Source: Desulfobacteraceae bacterium (GTDB lineage Bacteria; Desulfobacterota; Desulfobacteria; Desulfobacterales; SURF-15). Taken from it: 19,569 bases of DNA. This document shows positions 7,300-15,283 of this stretch, in pieces; the stretch's first letter is position 1; every line of letters starts with the position of its first letter. The notes below the pieces were generated by a model, which was not told the DNA's origin, made no database searches, and worked only from the letters and a program-made list of their open reading frames with translations. The DNA lies in NCBI GenBank assembly GCA_003599475.1, contig QZKK01000068.1, positions 1-19,569 of the forward strand, read 5' to 3'. The position numbers and the translations under genes were made by a program.

Positions 7300-8565
7300 A
7301 TGAGCTCAGAATATGTTCGCAGAAGCATTGAAGCATACGCCTTCGACCAGGACCTGATCGGGCAGCACATGGTGTTCATCGCCGGACCGAGACAGGTCGG
7401 GAAAACACGCCTCGCCAGACGCCTGCTGGAAGAAAAAGGCTGCAATTCGCTCTATTTCAACTGGGATGATCCGACAACCCGGCGCGAGTATTTGGAAGAT
7501 CCCCGTTTTTTCGAATCGCCGGCCCGAGCCCTTGGAATACCTGATCCATGGATCGTATTCGACGAGATTCACAAACGCCAGCGATGGCGGGACATTTTAA
7601 AAGGAGCCTACGATCTTTTCGGAGATGAATTTCGCTTCCTTGTCACCGGGAGCGCGCGTCTGGATCTCTTTCGCCGGTCCGGTGATTCGCTCGTTGGTCG
7701 TTACAGCCTCTTTCACATGTTGCCGCTGAGTCTTCCCGAAGCTCTTGGAAAGCCCCGACATTCCTGTTTTTTGGCCGGCGAAGGGCCGCAGGAGGTCGCT
7801 GAAAGGCTGAGCCTGGACATCGAATCCTTTGAGGCTTTTGATGGACACGATGCTTTCGAATCCCTGAGGAGGCTGGGTCCGTTTCCCGAACCCTTTCTTC
7901 GCCAACAGGATCGGTTTTCCCGTATCTGGCATCGGGATTACATTACACTTCTGGTCCGTGAAGAAGTTCGAGAGATCAGCCGGGTGGTTGAGCTGGACAA
8001 ACTGGAAAACCTTGCCCTGCTGCTTCCAAGCCGGGTCGGTTCACCGCTTTCCATGGCGAATTTGGCTAGGAATCTGGAAGTGGCGCATACCACGGTGAAA
8101 AAATGGCTCGAACAACTGAGGCGCCTGTATCTCGTTTTTCCGATATCCCCCTGGCACAAGAAGGTTTCCCGGGGTCTTACAAAGGAAAAGAAGTGGTACT
8201 TTCTGGACTGGACCTATGCGCCGGAGAACGGATGTCGCATAGAGAATATCGCCGCGACTGCCCTTTATCGAACCTGTCTCATGCTGACCGATATGGGATT
8301 CGGGGATTATCGCCTTTATTATCTACGGACCCTGGATGGACAGGAAATCGATTTCGTGGTTTGCCGGGATAACCGCCCGGTTTTGACGGTAGAGGCCAAG
8401 TCCGGAGATGTTCTGCTTTCCCGATCCCTGTCGAACAGGAAAAAATGGTTTTCCGGATTTATTCCGGCAGGCATCCAAGTAGTGGACAGGCCGGGAATCC
8501 TGCAAAAGCATCCGGATCGAACCTGGGTGATGAGCCTCGATCGCCTGCTGATGCTGTTGATCTGA
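7300..8565 (+). CDS. AAA-family ATPase with DUF4143 domain
   Basis: The 421-residue protein has an N-terminal P-loop ATPase domain: Walker A GPRQVGKT (residues 30-37), Walker B WIVFDEIHK (84-92) and a sensor-like FLVTGSARLD near 115. A linker and winged-helix region follow (around 235-270, SPLSMANLARNLEVAHTTVK), then a C-terminal DUF4143 domain. There, GQEIDFVVCR and VLTVEAKSG form the Asp...Glu-x-Lys signature of a PD-(D/E)XK-like fold. Such proteins are widespread and their role is poorly known. Some are suggested to be DNA-related or defence-associated. The ATG at 7300 has only a weak GAG upstream, and a promoter lies so close that translation may be leaderless. The length is typical of the family. 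Confidence 0.88.
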   Translation: MSSEYVRRSIEAYAFDQDLIGQHMVFIAGPRQVGKTRLARRLLEEKGCNSLYFNWDDPTTRREYLEDPRFFESPARALGIPDPWIVFDEIHKRQRWRDILKGAYDLFGDEFRFLVTGSARLDLFRRSGDSLVGRYSLFHMLPLSLPEALGKPRHSCFLAGEGPQEVAERLSLDIESFEAFDGHDAFESLRRLGPFPEPFLRQQDRFSRIWHRDYITLLVREEVREISRVVELDKLENLALLLPSRVGSPLSMANLARNLEVAHTTVKKWLEQLRRLYLVFPISPWHKKVSRGLTKEKKWYFLDWTYAPENGCRIENIAATALYRTCLMLTDMGFGDYRLYYLRTLDGQEIDFVVCRDNRPVLTVEAKSGDVLLSRSLSNRKKWFSGFIPAGIQVVDRPGILQKHPDRTWVMSLDRLLMLLI

Positions 8566-8641
8566 AGCGGTACTGGATTGACCGGCAAGCTTTCGTTCAA
8601 GTTTTTGAATGAAAACGGACGTCTCACTCCTTTCGGCCCTC

Positions 8642-8821
8642 TCAGGCGCGGTCGATATAGATCCGCCGCCTTCCGATACGGTATGAGGATTTTTTTGCCG
8701 GGACCAGGTCGACAAACTTTTCCTGCACATCGATGAAGGTGATTTGATTTTCAATGCGGATTCGGCCGATACAACCGCCGGGAATATCGGCATGATGTGA
8801 AAGACTGCCCGGGATGTGCCC
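8642..8821 (-). pseudogene. Relic of DEAD-box RNA helicase C-terminal DbpA-like RNA-binding domain
   Basis: The minus strand reads a ~60-residue tail in which SHHADIPGGCIGRIRIENQ, ITFIDVQEKFVDLV and a final RIGRRRIYIDRA follow the pattern of the DbpA/CsdA RNA-binding domain (PF03880: IGRI...FsFIeVpee...V...GrrvrV). The helicase core that should precede it is missing. Upstream bases in the same frame have no helicase motifs and are interrupted by hairpins. I interpret this as the surviving 3' end of a DEAD-box helicase gene. It could alternatively be a tiny free-standing domain, but no ribosome-binding site supports that. Confidence 0.5.
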
Positions 8822-8849
8822 TGCGTTTAACCCGTCTCCCTCCGGTCCG

Positions 8850-8874
8850 ATTTGCCCGGCAATGTCGGGCAAAT
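8850..8874. repeat. Hairpin: 9-bp inverted repeat, 7-base loop
   Basis: ATTTGCCCG (8850-8858) pairs exactly with CGGGCAAAT (8866-8874). It lies in the gene-free stretch between the DUF4143 gene and radC, just upstream of the helicase relic on the minus strand. No T-tract follows on either strand, so it is not an obvious terminator. Confidence 0.6.
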
Positions 8875-8914
8875 TCTTCATCCAAAATTACAGAACCCAA
8901 GCCTAATTTGGCTG

Positions 8915-8939
8915 ATTTTCCAGACAGTTTCTGGAAAAT
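8915..8939. repeat. Hairpin: 10-bp inverted repeat, 5-base loop
   Basis: ATTTTCCAGA (8915-8924) pairs exactly with TCTGGAAAAT (8930-8939). It is the second strong hairpin within 90 bases of gene-free DNA. No clear U-tract follows. Confidence 0.6.
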
Positions 8940-9081
8940 GTCAGATATGCCGTATCGAAACATCCCCATCCAGAAGAGATGATTTTGCTAACCACAGCGG
9001 AAACTCATGCTCCCTCGCCCGGCTGCCGGAGTACATCCTTGCAGCGCCCCATGATGACAAGGTGTTTCGACCAACTGATTC

Positions 9082-9104
9082 CTCCAACCAGTGGTTGGAG
9101 TTTT
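9082..9104 (+). terminator. Possible weak terminator hairpin
   Basis: CTCCAACC (9082-9089) and GGTTGGAG (9093-9100) form an 8-bp stem with a 3-base loop, followed by TTTT on the plus strand. It could stop transcription coming from the DUF4143 side. The T-tract is short and no gene ends nearby on the plus strand, so a non-terminator hairpin is equally possible. Confidence 0.3.
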
Positions 9105-9129
9105 GGATGATAGGGACGGTCTCTTCAAA

Positions 9130-9163
9130 GCAAAGCTCAAAAAGACCTTGCGGCTAAAGCCGC
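9130..9163 (-). terminator. Candidate terminator of the hsd-radC operon
   Basis: On the minus strand the radC stop codon lies in the loop of a GC-rich stem (GCGGC, 9163-9159, pairing with GCCGC, 9154-9150). A TCTTTTT run follows a few bases later (about 9136-9130). Stem and T-run are separated by AAGG, so this is a suboptimal but plausible intrinsic terminator. Confidence 0.35.
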
Positions 9164-9816
9164 CCAGCTTCGAGAAAGCTATAGTAACCGCTCCGGTTGA
9201 AGATGATATGGTCCAACAGCGCGATTCCGACTACCGATCCCGCAGACTTGAGTTGGGCAGTGATCTCCACATCGGTTGCCGACGGCTCCGGACTTCCTGC
9301 GGGGTGATTGTGGGCTACAATGATCGCAGAAGCCCGATCGGATAATGCGTCTGCAAATACCTCTCGCGGGTGAACCGGCGCTCTGTCAATCAGCCCAATG
9401 GAAACGACACGTATGTTCAAGATTTCGTTCGCACCGTTTATGCTGGCGCATAGAAAGTGCTCTTGTTTGCGATCCGCATAATGTTTTATATGGGGCAACA
9501 GATCGGCCGGTGTCTCGATCTTCACTCCCTCCGGTTTGATGCGGCGTCGGGCGAACTCGATGGCAGCGAGAATCAGGGTTGCCTTCGCCTCCCCTACGCC
9601 CTCTTGCCCAATGAGATCCTCGGCCCGGACACTCAGTCCCTTATCGTCAAGAATCCGCGAAAGCTTGCCGGCGAGTTTCATCACATCCATACTGGGAGTG
9701 CCCTTGCCGAGCAGCACGGCTAACAATTCCTGGTCGCTCAAGGCTGCCGCCCCTTTGCGAAGGAGCTTCTCCCGCGGCCGGTCCTGTTCGGGAATATCGA
9801 TGATGCGCCTGGTCAT
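9154..9816 (-). CDS. radC: RadC family JAB/MPN-domain protein
   Basis: The 220-residue protein has an N-terminal helix-hairpin-helix-like region (LSDQELLAVLLGKGT, then IGQEGVGEAKA) and a C-terminal JAB/MPN metalloprotease-fold domain. Its zinc motif is His169-Asn-His171-Pro-Ala-Gly...Pro-Ser-Ala-Thr-Asp182, matching the RadC signature HxHPxGxxxPSxxD. The length is normal for the family. It lies 4 bases downstream of hsdR on the same strand, so it is very probably the last gene of the restriction operon. RadC homologues are common in mobile and defence islands. The old name reflects a DNA-repair phenotype that was later withdrawn, and the true activity is unsettled. Confidence 0.92.
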   Translation of the reverse strand: MTRRIIDIPEQDRPREKLLRKGAAALSDQELLAVLLGKGTPSMDVMKLAGKLSRILDDKGLSVRAEDLIGQEGVGEAKATLILAAIEFARRRIKPEGVKIETPADLLPHIKHYADRKQEHFLCASINGANEILNIRVVSIGLIDRAPVHPREVFADALSDRASAIIVAHNHPAGSPEPSATDVEITAQLKSAGSVVGIALLDHIIFNRSGYYSFLEAGRL

Positions 9817-9820
9817 TTCT

Positions 9821-12745
9821 TCACGCTGAGAAATGGGTTTGGATCACCGTTACAGCCATAATGTCAAAGATGCCGCCCGTGTCGGTATATTTGGGGTCTG
9901 CTAATTCCTCATAGCGGGCCCAGTCGTTGTACACGACTTGTATCTCGCCGTTCACCTGTCCCCTGTAGGCTCCCTGCAGATAAATGAGGTCATCGATATG
10001 GGCTTGTACGGTGCTGCGTATTACAGGGTCCGAGGCCTTCAACTCAGTGACCTTTCTGATATAGAGTGCTTCCTCGTCGCTGATGTTGAACTTTCTCCGG
10101 ATCTCGCCGATCATTTCCTGAACGGAGATCTTCTTCGGAGGCGGCCCCACACCCTTTTTGCCTCCGCCCGGGCGTAGCTTGACCACTCCGCCGCTGCTCC
10201 GCACCTCTCCCTGGTACTGGACAGCCGCCTTTACCACCTCGGTCTGCCTGAGCTGTTTCATCAGTTCGGATACGCTGCCCTGTTTGATGAGCTGAGGCCC
10301 TACGTACTCTGCGAATGCGACGAATTCCTTCAGTTCGTCGGAAAAGATGAAGAAGCAAGTCAGAAAGTGGAAGCTCTTTGAAAACCGTGCAAGCATGTAC
10401 ACGAAATTCTTGCGGTCCTCCGAAGACGTGAGCTTTGCCTGGAAGCGCACGCGCAAGGCATTGACTAGAAGCTGCGCCTGCGCGTCCTTTTCCGCTGCAA
10501 CAAAACCCACAAGGTCGTGTGCATCCTTCTGGGTGAAGACGCCGGCTGAAAGAATAGCGGAATAGAGCCGGGTGCAGAGCTCCTGGTCAGGCTCCTCGGG
10601 CACAAAGGGTGTGCCTTTACGATATTTGGTAAACGCTTTCAGTATGGATGCGGCATTGTTGGTGAAGTCGACGACCACAACGACCTTTTTGCCTTCATGG
10701 CACCGATTCAGACGGGACACCGTCTGCACTGCGTTTCGATCAACGACCGGTTTATCGAGAAACATGCCGGCGAGCAGCGGCTGGTCGAATCCTGTCTGAA
10801 ATTTGTTTGCGACGATCATCAAGCGGTAGTCGTCGCCTTCGAAGCGATTCTCGATCAGTTCCCCGTCCTTCAACTCGTTAAGGGTATGCTCGCTGATTGC
10901 CTTATTCGTTTCGGGATGTACGAAGTCGGAAAACGCGTACAGCACCTTGTAATCCGCACCGCGCTCCTTGAGCTTCTCTTTGACGATGTCGAAGTAGCGC
11001 AACCCCGCCACTCGCGAGGTGGCGACGATCATCGCCTTTGCGCGCCCATCGATAAGCGGCTTCACATCTTTCTCGAAAATCCGGAGCATCACCTCCGCCT
11101 TGTACTGAATGAGCTCGTCATCCTGGAAGGCCACATTCTGCAGGGCCTTGGACACAACCCCTTTTGGGTACGATCTTTCTTCGTCGGGTTTAGGCACGAT
11201 CGGGCAGTGCAGATTATATAGCGTCTTGTAGGAGATGATGCTGGCCGCCACATCGACGATGTACCCTTCGGCAATAGCCTCCGCCTCAGTGTAGACGTCA
11301 AACGGCGCACCAAACAGGGTCAACGTGGCCGGTGCTGGCGTGGCTGTGAATGCAACAAAAAGCTGGTTGAGGTCGTGCTCGCGGATGATCTTTGCGATCT
11401 TCTCCTCTTCATCGGCAGTATCTTCCGCCGCATCCTCGGCGTCCGGGTCCTCGGATTTTCGAAAGGGGACCCGAATGGCGACACCCATTTGTCCTTCCTG
11501 CGACCGATGGGCCTCGTCGATGAGGAATGCTACGCGCAGGCTCTTCAGGCCGGGATTCTTTTCGATCTGCTCGAGAACCCATGCGAATTTCTGTTGCGTG
11601 GTGACGATAATCGGCTTTCGCTCCTTCAGGAAACGCGGCAGATCGTCGGATCTCACGGCAATTCCGACGATATCTTTCAGATGCGCGAACTTCTCGATGT
11701 CCTCACGGATGTTCGTGTCAAGCGACTTTCTATCCGTCAGGATGAAAACGAAATCCACGAGCTTATCGCTTGTGCCGGGCTTGAAAAGGCTGTGGAGTCG
11801 ATCTGCCAGCCAGCAGATCGAGAGCGTCTTGCCGCTGCCGGCCGAATGGTGGATGAGGTACTTGCGCCCGATATCACCGGATGCCGCGAAATGGGAAAGT
11901 GCATCGTCCGCCACCTTCCGCACCATTCGACTCTGATGGTAGCGCGGCAAGATGGTGAAGGCCGGACGTTCCGGCTTGTCCCCCTCCGCGTCCCGCTTTG
12001 GCACACGGATCAGAAAGAATGACAGGGCCTCCAGTAATTCATCCTTGGATAAGACCTTGCGGTAGAGGAACTCGACCGGGTATTCCTTTTCACTCAGTGG
12101 AATGTTTGTAAGCCCCGTGTTATGCCAGCGGAAGTTTTCAACTCGTCGGGGGTCGGTTGCGGCCATCACATCGCCGGTATCTGCGGCCAGGTACAGGAAG
12201 GGATGCTGAAAGATCTTGCGGGCGTGATTGCGACCGGCGAACTGCGCAACCGCGTCATGCACGTTCTGGTTCTTTTCGTGCTTCACTTCGAGCACTACGA
12301 TCGGCAGGCCGTTCAGGAATAAGACGAAGTCGACCTCCTGGTTCATCTCATCGAAATAGAAGTGGTGGCGAAAGGTGATCCGGTTCTCGCCATGCTTCTT
12401 GACGGCAGCGCTTTCGCTGGAGCGCGGTTTCGGGTAAAAAAGCCGGAACTCCAGCCCGCGCACCTTGAGCCCGTCACGAAAAATCACCCAGAGAGGCGTG
12501 TACTCCAACTCCTTCCGGAGCGCCCGGAATACCTCTTCCCGCGCATCGGTTCCGTAGTCGTCGGTCAATTTCTTGAGTGTGTCGGCCTGTGTAGCCTTGA
12601 GGAAGGCCCAGAGATGATCTTCGGCGATGCAATGATCCGTATCCGTGATTTCGGTTTGTTCAAGCACCCCATACATGTGTTCGCGGACGAGAAAGTCTGC
12701 GATATGCTGCTGAAAATTCAGCTCGGGTGCTTTTCTCTTAGCCAT
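9821..12745 (-). CDS. hsdR: Type I restriction endonuclease R subunit
   Basis: The 974-residue protein is the DNA-translocating and cutting subunit of a type I restriction-modification complex. The N-terminal nuclease domain shows Asp139 in EVDFVLF and Glu153-x-Lys155 in VVLEVKHEKN, the PD-(D/E)XK centre. The superfamily 2 motor follows with Walker A HSAGSGKT (GSGKT about 303-307), a DEAH box in LIDEAHRSQEG near 409 and motif III FTATP. MIVANKFQTGFDQP and VQTVSRLNRCHEGK further on match the late helicase motifs. It is slightly shorter than EcoR124I HsdR (just over 1,000 residues) but has all core domains. It overlaps the hsdS stop by 8 bases, so it is translated from the operon mRNA. Confidence 0.96.
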   Translation of the reverse strand: MAKRKAPELNFQQHIADFLVREHMYGVLEQTEITDTDHCIAEDHLWAFLKATQADTLKKLTDDYGTDAREEVFRALRKELEYTPLWVIFRDGLKVRGLEFRLFYPKPRSSESAAVKKHGENRITFRHHFYFDEMNQEVDFVLFLNGLPIVVLEVKHEKNQNVHDAVAQFAGRNHARKIFQHPFLYLAADTGDVMAATDPRRVENFRWHNTGLTNIPLSEKEYPVEFLYRKVLSKDELLEALSFFLIRVPKRDAEGDKPERPAFTILPRYHQSRMVRKVADDALSHFAASGDIGRKYLIHHSAGSGKTLSICWLADRLHSLFKPGTSDKLVDFVFILTDRKSLDTNIREDIEKFAHLKDIVGIAVRSDDLPRFLKERKPIIVTTQQKFAWVLEQIEKNPGLKSLRVAFLIDEAHRSQEGQMGVAIRVPFRKSEDPDAEDAAEDTADEEEKIAKIIREHDLNQLFVAFTATPAPATLTLFGAPFDVYTEAEAIAEGYIVDVAASIISYKTLYNLHCPIVPKPDEERSYPKGVVSKALQNVAFQDDELIQYKAEVMLRIFEKDVKPLIDGRAKAMIVATSRVAGLRYFDIVKEKLKERGADYKVLYAFSDFVHPETNKAISEHTLNELKDGELIENRFEGDDYRLMIVANKFQTGFDQPLLAGMFLDKPVVDRNAVQTVSRLNRCHEGKKVVVVVDFTNNAASILKAFTKYRKGTPFVPEEPDQELCTRLYSAILSAGVFTQKDAHDLVGFVAAEKDAQAQLLVNALRVRFQAKLTSSEDRKNFVYMLARFSKSFHFLTCFFIFSDELKEFVAFAEYVGPQLIKQGSVSELMKQLRQTEVVKAAVQYQGEVRSSGGVVKLRPGGGKKGVGPPPKKISVQEMIGEIRRKFNISDEEALYIRKVTELKASDPVIRSTVQAHIDDLIYLQGAYRGQVNGEIQVVYNDWARYEELADPKYTDTGGIFDIMAVTVIQTHFSA

Positions 12746-14153
12746 GCGCCCTCACCCTTTTCAGGTCTTCCTCGGAAATGCGCCGCTGCCCGGTGACGCA
12801 TTCATGGATCAAGGACTTGCGGTACTCATTTAGAGTAATAATTTGCGATTCAATGGCCGTAATTACGCGAGTAGTTTCCTCCATTCTGTCGTCGAGATAG
12901 GCTGCGATCTCGCGTTGCTCTTTAATCGGAGGCTTCGGGATGAGTATCCGGCAATATCTAGTCGAATTGAGGTTCGATTGTTGGACGGACGGTATTGCTA
13001 ACCTTCTTGCAAAGGAGAGAAACCTGCTGCAATTGACGACATAGTTGAGAAAATACGGATTCGCAAGGTGGTTCGTTCGGAGCCGTACCAAGTAGGAAGC
13101 GAACGTTACCTCGTCTGTCCTGCCACGACGAAAGACAGCGGCCTTACCGACCTGGTCAGGACTGTTCGTTCGGTTGTAGAGCAAATCGCCAGTTTCCAAT
13201 AGGAGATCAGATGTCACCTCATCAACGAAATCAAGATGACGGAAGTCGATCTCGCCGTGCTGGATATGCCCCATCTTCAGTACCGGATGCCGTCCATCCG
13301 GCTCAGTGCTTTTGGAGATGCCGTAGTCGACACGGGAGACAATGCGTTTGATCCGACACACCTCCCAATGGGCTGGAATCTCTCTGATCCATTCCTCATT
13401 GACTGGCCTTGTCTTTGCGCCCGTGCGGACTCCTCTGGTTATCACACCTTCGACCAGACTCTCCCTCAGTGAATTCAGGGCTTGAATTTGGTGCCGCTTG
13501 GCAGCCACTGCCGCATCAATCGCGGAACAAATTGCATCAAGATACGTTACAATCCGCTCTTGCTCACGAAGGCTGGGCGGCAGCATCAAAATGATGCTGC
13601 CTAGTTCCTCCGCGTTAAGGTGTGGTTGAGCGGCACGCAGACTCAATAGGTGGATTTGATCCTGCAAAACGTATTGACTCAGGAGCGCGTACGCAACAAA
13701 GTGCGGCGACGCCCTTGTCACAGTGGCTACCATGTCGTATCCAGCGACGGCGCCTTCCAGTTCGGTAGGAATTATTGCTGAATCGCCCGTGTATGCACCG
13801 CTACGCACCACGATGATTTCTGCAGCCTTCAAATAAGGGTTTCTGCCCTGGGGCAGTAAATCAGGGTCAACCCGCAGAAGGTCTGTTGTTCGAATTCTAC
13901 CCGCATCGACATCCGTGGCACGAATCATTGCAACTCCGGATGAGAGCTCGGGCGGAGGCTGTCCAAGACCATAGCGGATATTCGCTATTGATTTGAGCCG
14001 ACACAGCTTCCACCCATACGGTAACGTCTCCGCCCATGGCGCACGAGCGCATTTTTTGGGTGGAGGATTCTTCAGCCTTTCGACCTGGGCAGCATCTTCT
14101 ATTTGATGTCCTCCAAGTCCCAGAAATCGTGCAGTCATTTCCCCGCTACTCAT
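12738..14153 (-). CDS. hsdS: Type I restriction-modification specificity subunit S
   Basis: The 471-residue protein has the two-fold layout of HsdS. The first target-recognition domain spans about 45-190 (LPYGWKLCRLKSIANIRYG onward). It is followed by a conserved helical spacer with PPSLREQERIVTYLDAICSAI and LRESLVEGVITRG. The second domain spans about 262-400 (IPAHWEVCRIKRIVSRVDYG onward) and ends with KPPIKEQREIAAYLD and YRKSLIHECVTGQ. Each domain recognises one half of a bipartite DNA target, which cannot be predicted by eye. The start overlaps the DUF1016 nuclease stop by 4 bases and the end overlaps hsdR by 8. Both halves appear intact, so the enzyme should be specific and active. Confidence 0.95.
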   Translation of the reverse strand: MSSGEMTARFLGLGGHQIEDAAQVERLKNPPPKKCARAPWAETLPYGWKLCRLKSIANIRYGLGQPPPELSSGVAMIRATDVDAGRIRTTDLLRVDPDLLPQGRNPYLKAAEIIVVRSGAYTGDSAIIPTELEGAVAGYDMVATVTRASPHFVAYALLSQYVLQDQIHLLSLRAAQPHLNAEELGSIILMLPPSLREQERIVTYLDAICSAIDAAVAAKRHQIQALNSLRESLVEGVITRGVRTGAKTRPVNEEWIREIPAHWEVCRIKRIVSRVDYGISKSTEPDGRHPVLKMGHIQHGEIDFRHLDFVDEVTSDLLLETGDLLYNRTNSPDQVGKAAVFRRGRTDEVTFASYLVRLRTNHLANPYFLNYVVNCSRFLSFARRLAIPSVQQSNLNSTRYCRILIPKPPIKEQREIAAYLDDRMEETTRVITAIESQIITLNEYRKSLIHECVTGQRRISEEDLKRVRAHG

Positions 14154-15283
14154 GACAGCATCCCTCCTTTCCCAGGCATAGCGGTACGCACGGCATCTGC
14201 AAGTTGTCTGGCACTCGGCAGCTTTCCTTTCATCTCGGCCGGCAGTTTCGACAGGAGCTGATACTCGGCTACCCCGATTGGGTTCTGCTTGGTCTTGAGC
14301 GCGTACTCGACTTCGACGTCGTCCTTCTCGGCGCAGAGGATGATCCCGATAGAGGGGTTGTCCCCTGGGCCGCGCTCTTTGTCGTTGAGGAGATTCAGAT
14401 AGAAATCCATCTTGCCCGCATATTCCGGCTCGAAATCACCCACCTTCAATTCGAACGCCACGAGCGCCTTGAGAAACCGATGGTAAAACAGCAGGTCGAT
14501 GAAGTACTCCTTTTTGCCGAGAGCGATGCGGTGCTGCCTGCCCACAAAGCAGAAGCCGTAGCCGAGTTCGAGGATAAAGTCCCGCAGCCGTTCGATCAGG
14601 CGGTCTTCAATGGCCCGTTCCGTGACCGCCCGGCGGATGCCTAAAAATTCGAGGTTGTAGGAGCTCTTGAGCATCTCGTCGGCCTGCTCTGCCAGATGGT
14701 CCGGCAGGGCGAGTGCGAAGTTGTGCGTCTTCTTCTCCGTGGCACAGCGTTCGTATGCCCCGGCCTTGATCTGGTTCAAAAGGACATTGCGGGACCAGCC
14801 GAGGTGGGCTGTGGCCCTGAGATACCAGAGCCGGGCCGCGGGATCGGAGAGTTTGGCCAGGGCGTTTGCATGGTGGCCCCATGGCACTGCCGCGACCAAT
14901 TCTCTCACAAGCTGTGAGAGATTTTCACTCTTAGGAACCGGCTTCCCTTTGCGGGTCAATTCTCTCACAAGCTGTGCGAGAAATTGTGCATCGGTGTGGT
15001 CCCGGTAAAACTGGCGCATCCGCCACACGTTTTGGGGCGAAAAACCGGTAGACCCGGGAAATGCAGCCTTGAGATCGCGGGCTACCATCTCCACGACCGC
15101 ATCGCCCCAGTTGTGGGTTTTCTGCTTCTCGTCAATACCTTGGCCGATGTCCCAGTAGAGCAGGATTAGTTCGCGATTCACATGGCGCGCCGCCGAGATG
15201 CGTGCATCTGTGACCCGCTTCTTCAGGTCCTCGACAAACCGGCGATAGTCCGCTGTAGCCAGGATGGCCAAATCGTTTTTCAT
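14150..15283 (-). CDS. DUF1016 (YhcG-type) PD-(D/E)XK nuclease inside the hsd operon
   Basis: The 377-residue protein has the YhcG layout. An N-terminal DUF1016_N helical domain contains LYWDIGQGID and SPQNVWRMRQFYRDH. The conserved motif VPWGHHANAL and LGWSRNVL follow. The C-terminal nuclease domain has KKEYFIDLLFYHR (Asp263) and AFELKVGDF (Glu278, Lys280), the Asp...Glu-x-Lys centre. YhcG-like proteins are reported near type I restriction loci and mobile elements. Here the gene overlaps hsdM and hsdS by 4 bases each, so it is coupled into the operon. Between the two domains it carries two in-frame copies of an octapeptide (LAQLVREL and LSQLVREL) encoded by palindromic DNA 60 bases apart. 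Its partner and exact activity are unknown. An accessory nuclease role is inferred. Confidence 0.9.
   Translation of the reverse strand: MKNDLAILATADYRRFVEDLKKRVTDARISAARHVNRELILLYWDIGQGIDEKQKTHNWGDAVVEMVARDLKAAFPGSTGFSPQNVWRMRQFYRDHTDAQFLAQLVRELTRKGKPVPKSENLSQLVRELVAAVPWGHHANALAKLSDPAARLWYLRATAHLGWSRNVLLNQIKAGAYERCATEKKTHNFALALPDHLAEQADEMLKSSYNLEFLGIRRAVTERAIEDRLIERLRDFILELGYGFCFVGRQHRIALGKKEYFIDLLFYHRFLKALVAFELKVGDFEPEYAGKMDFYLNLLNDKERGPGDNPSIGIILCAEKDDVEVEYALKTKQNPIGVAEYQLLSKLPAEMKGKLPSARQLADAVRTAMPGKGGMLS
14901..14982. repeat. Two palindromic repeats, 60 bases apart, inside the DUF1016 gene
   Basis: TCAATTCTCTCACAAGCTGT occurs at 14898-14917 and again at 14958-14977, exactly 60 bases (20 codons) apart, so the reading frame is kept. 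The first copy is a perfect 9-bp inverted repeat around AGC (14901-14921). The second has one substitution (CGAG for GAGAG) and an extra A in its right arm. Each encodes an (L)xQLVREL peptide on the minus strand. The same core occurs at 7101-7129. Confidence 0.75.

Noticed and set aside
10697..12796. Several plus-strand open frames (up to 215 codons) inside hsdR
   Set aside because: All are antisense to clear HsdR motifs and lack ribosome-binding sites and family resemblance.
14898..14984. Repeats that might suggest a CRISPR array
   Set aside because: There are only two units, they lie in frame inside an intact gene, and no cas genes are present.
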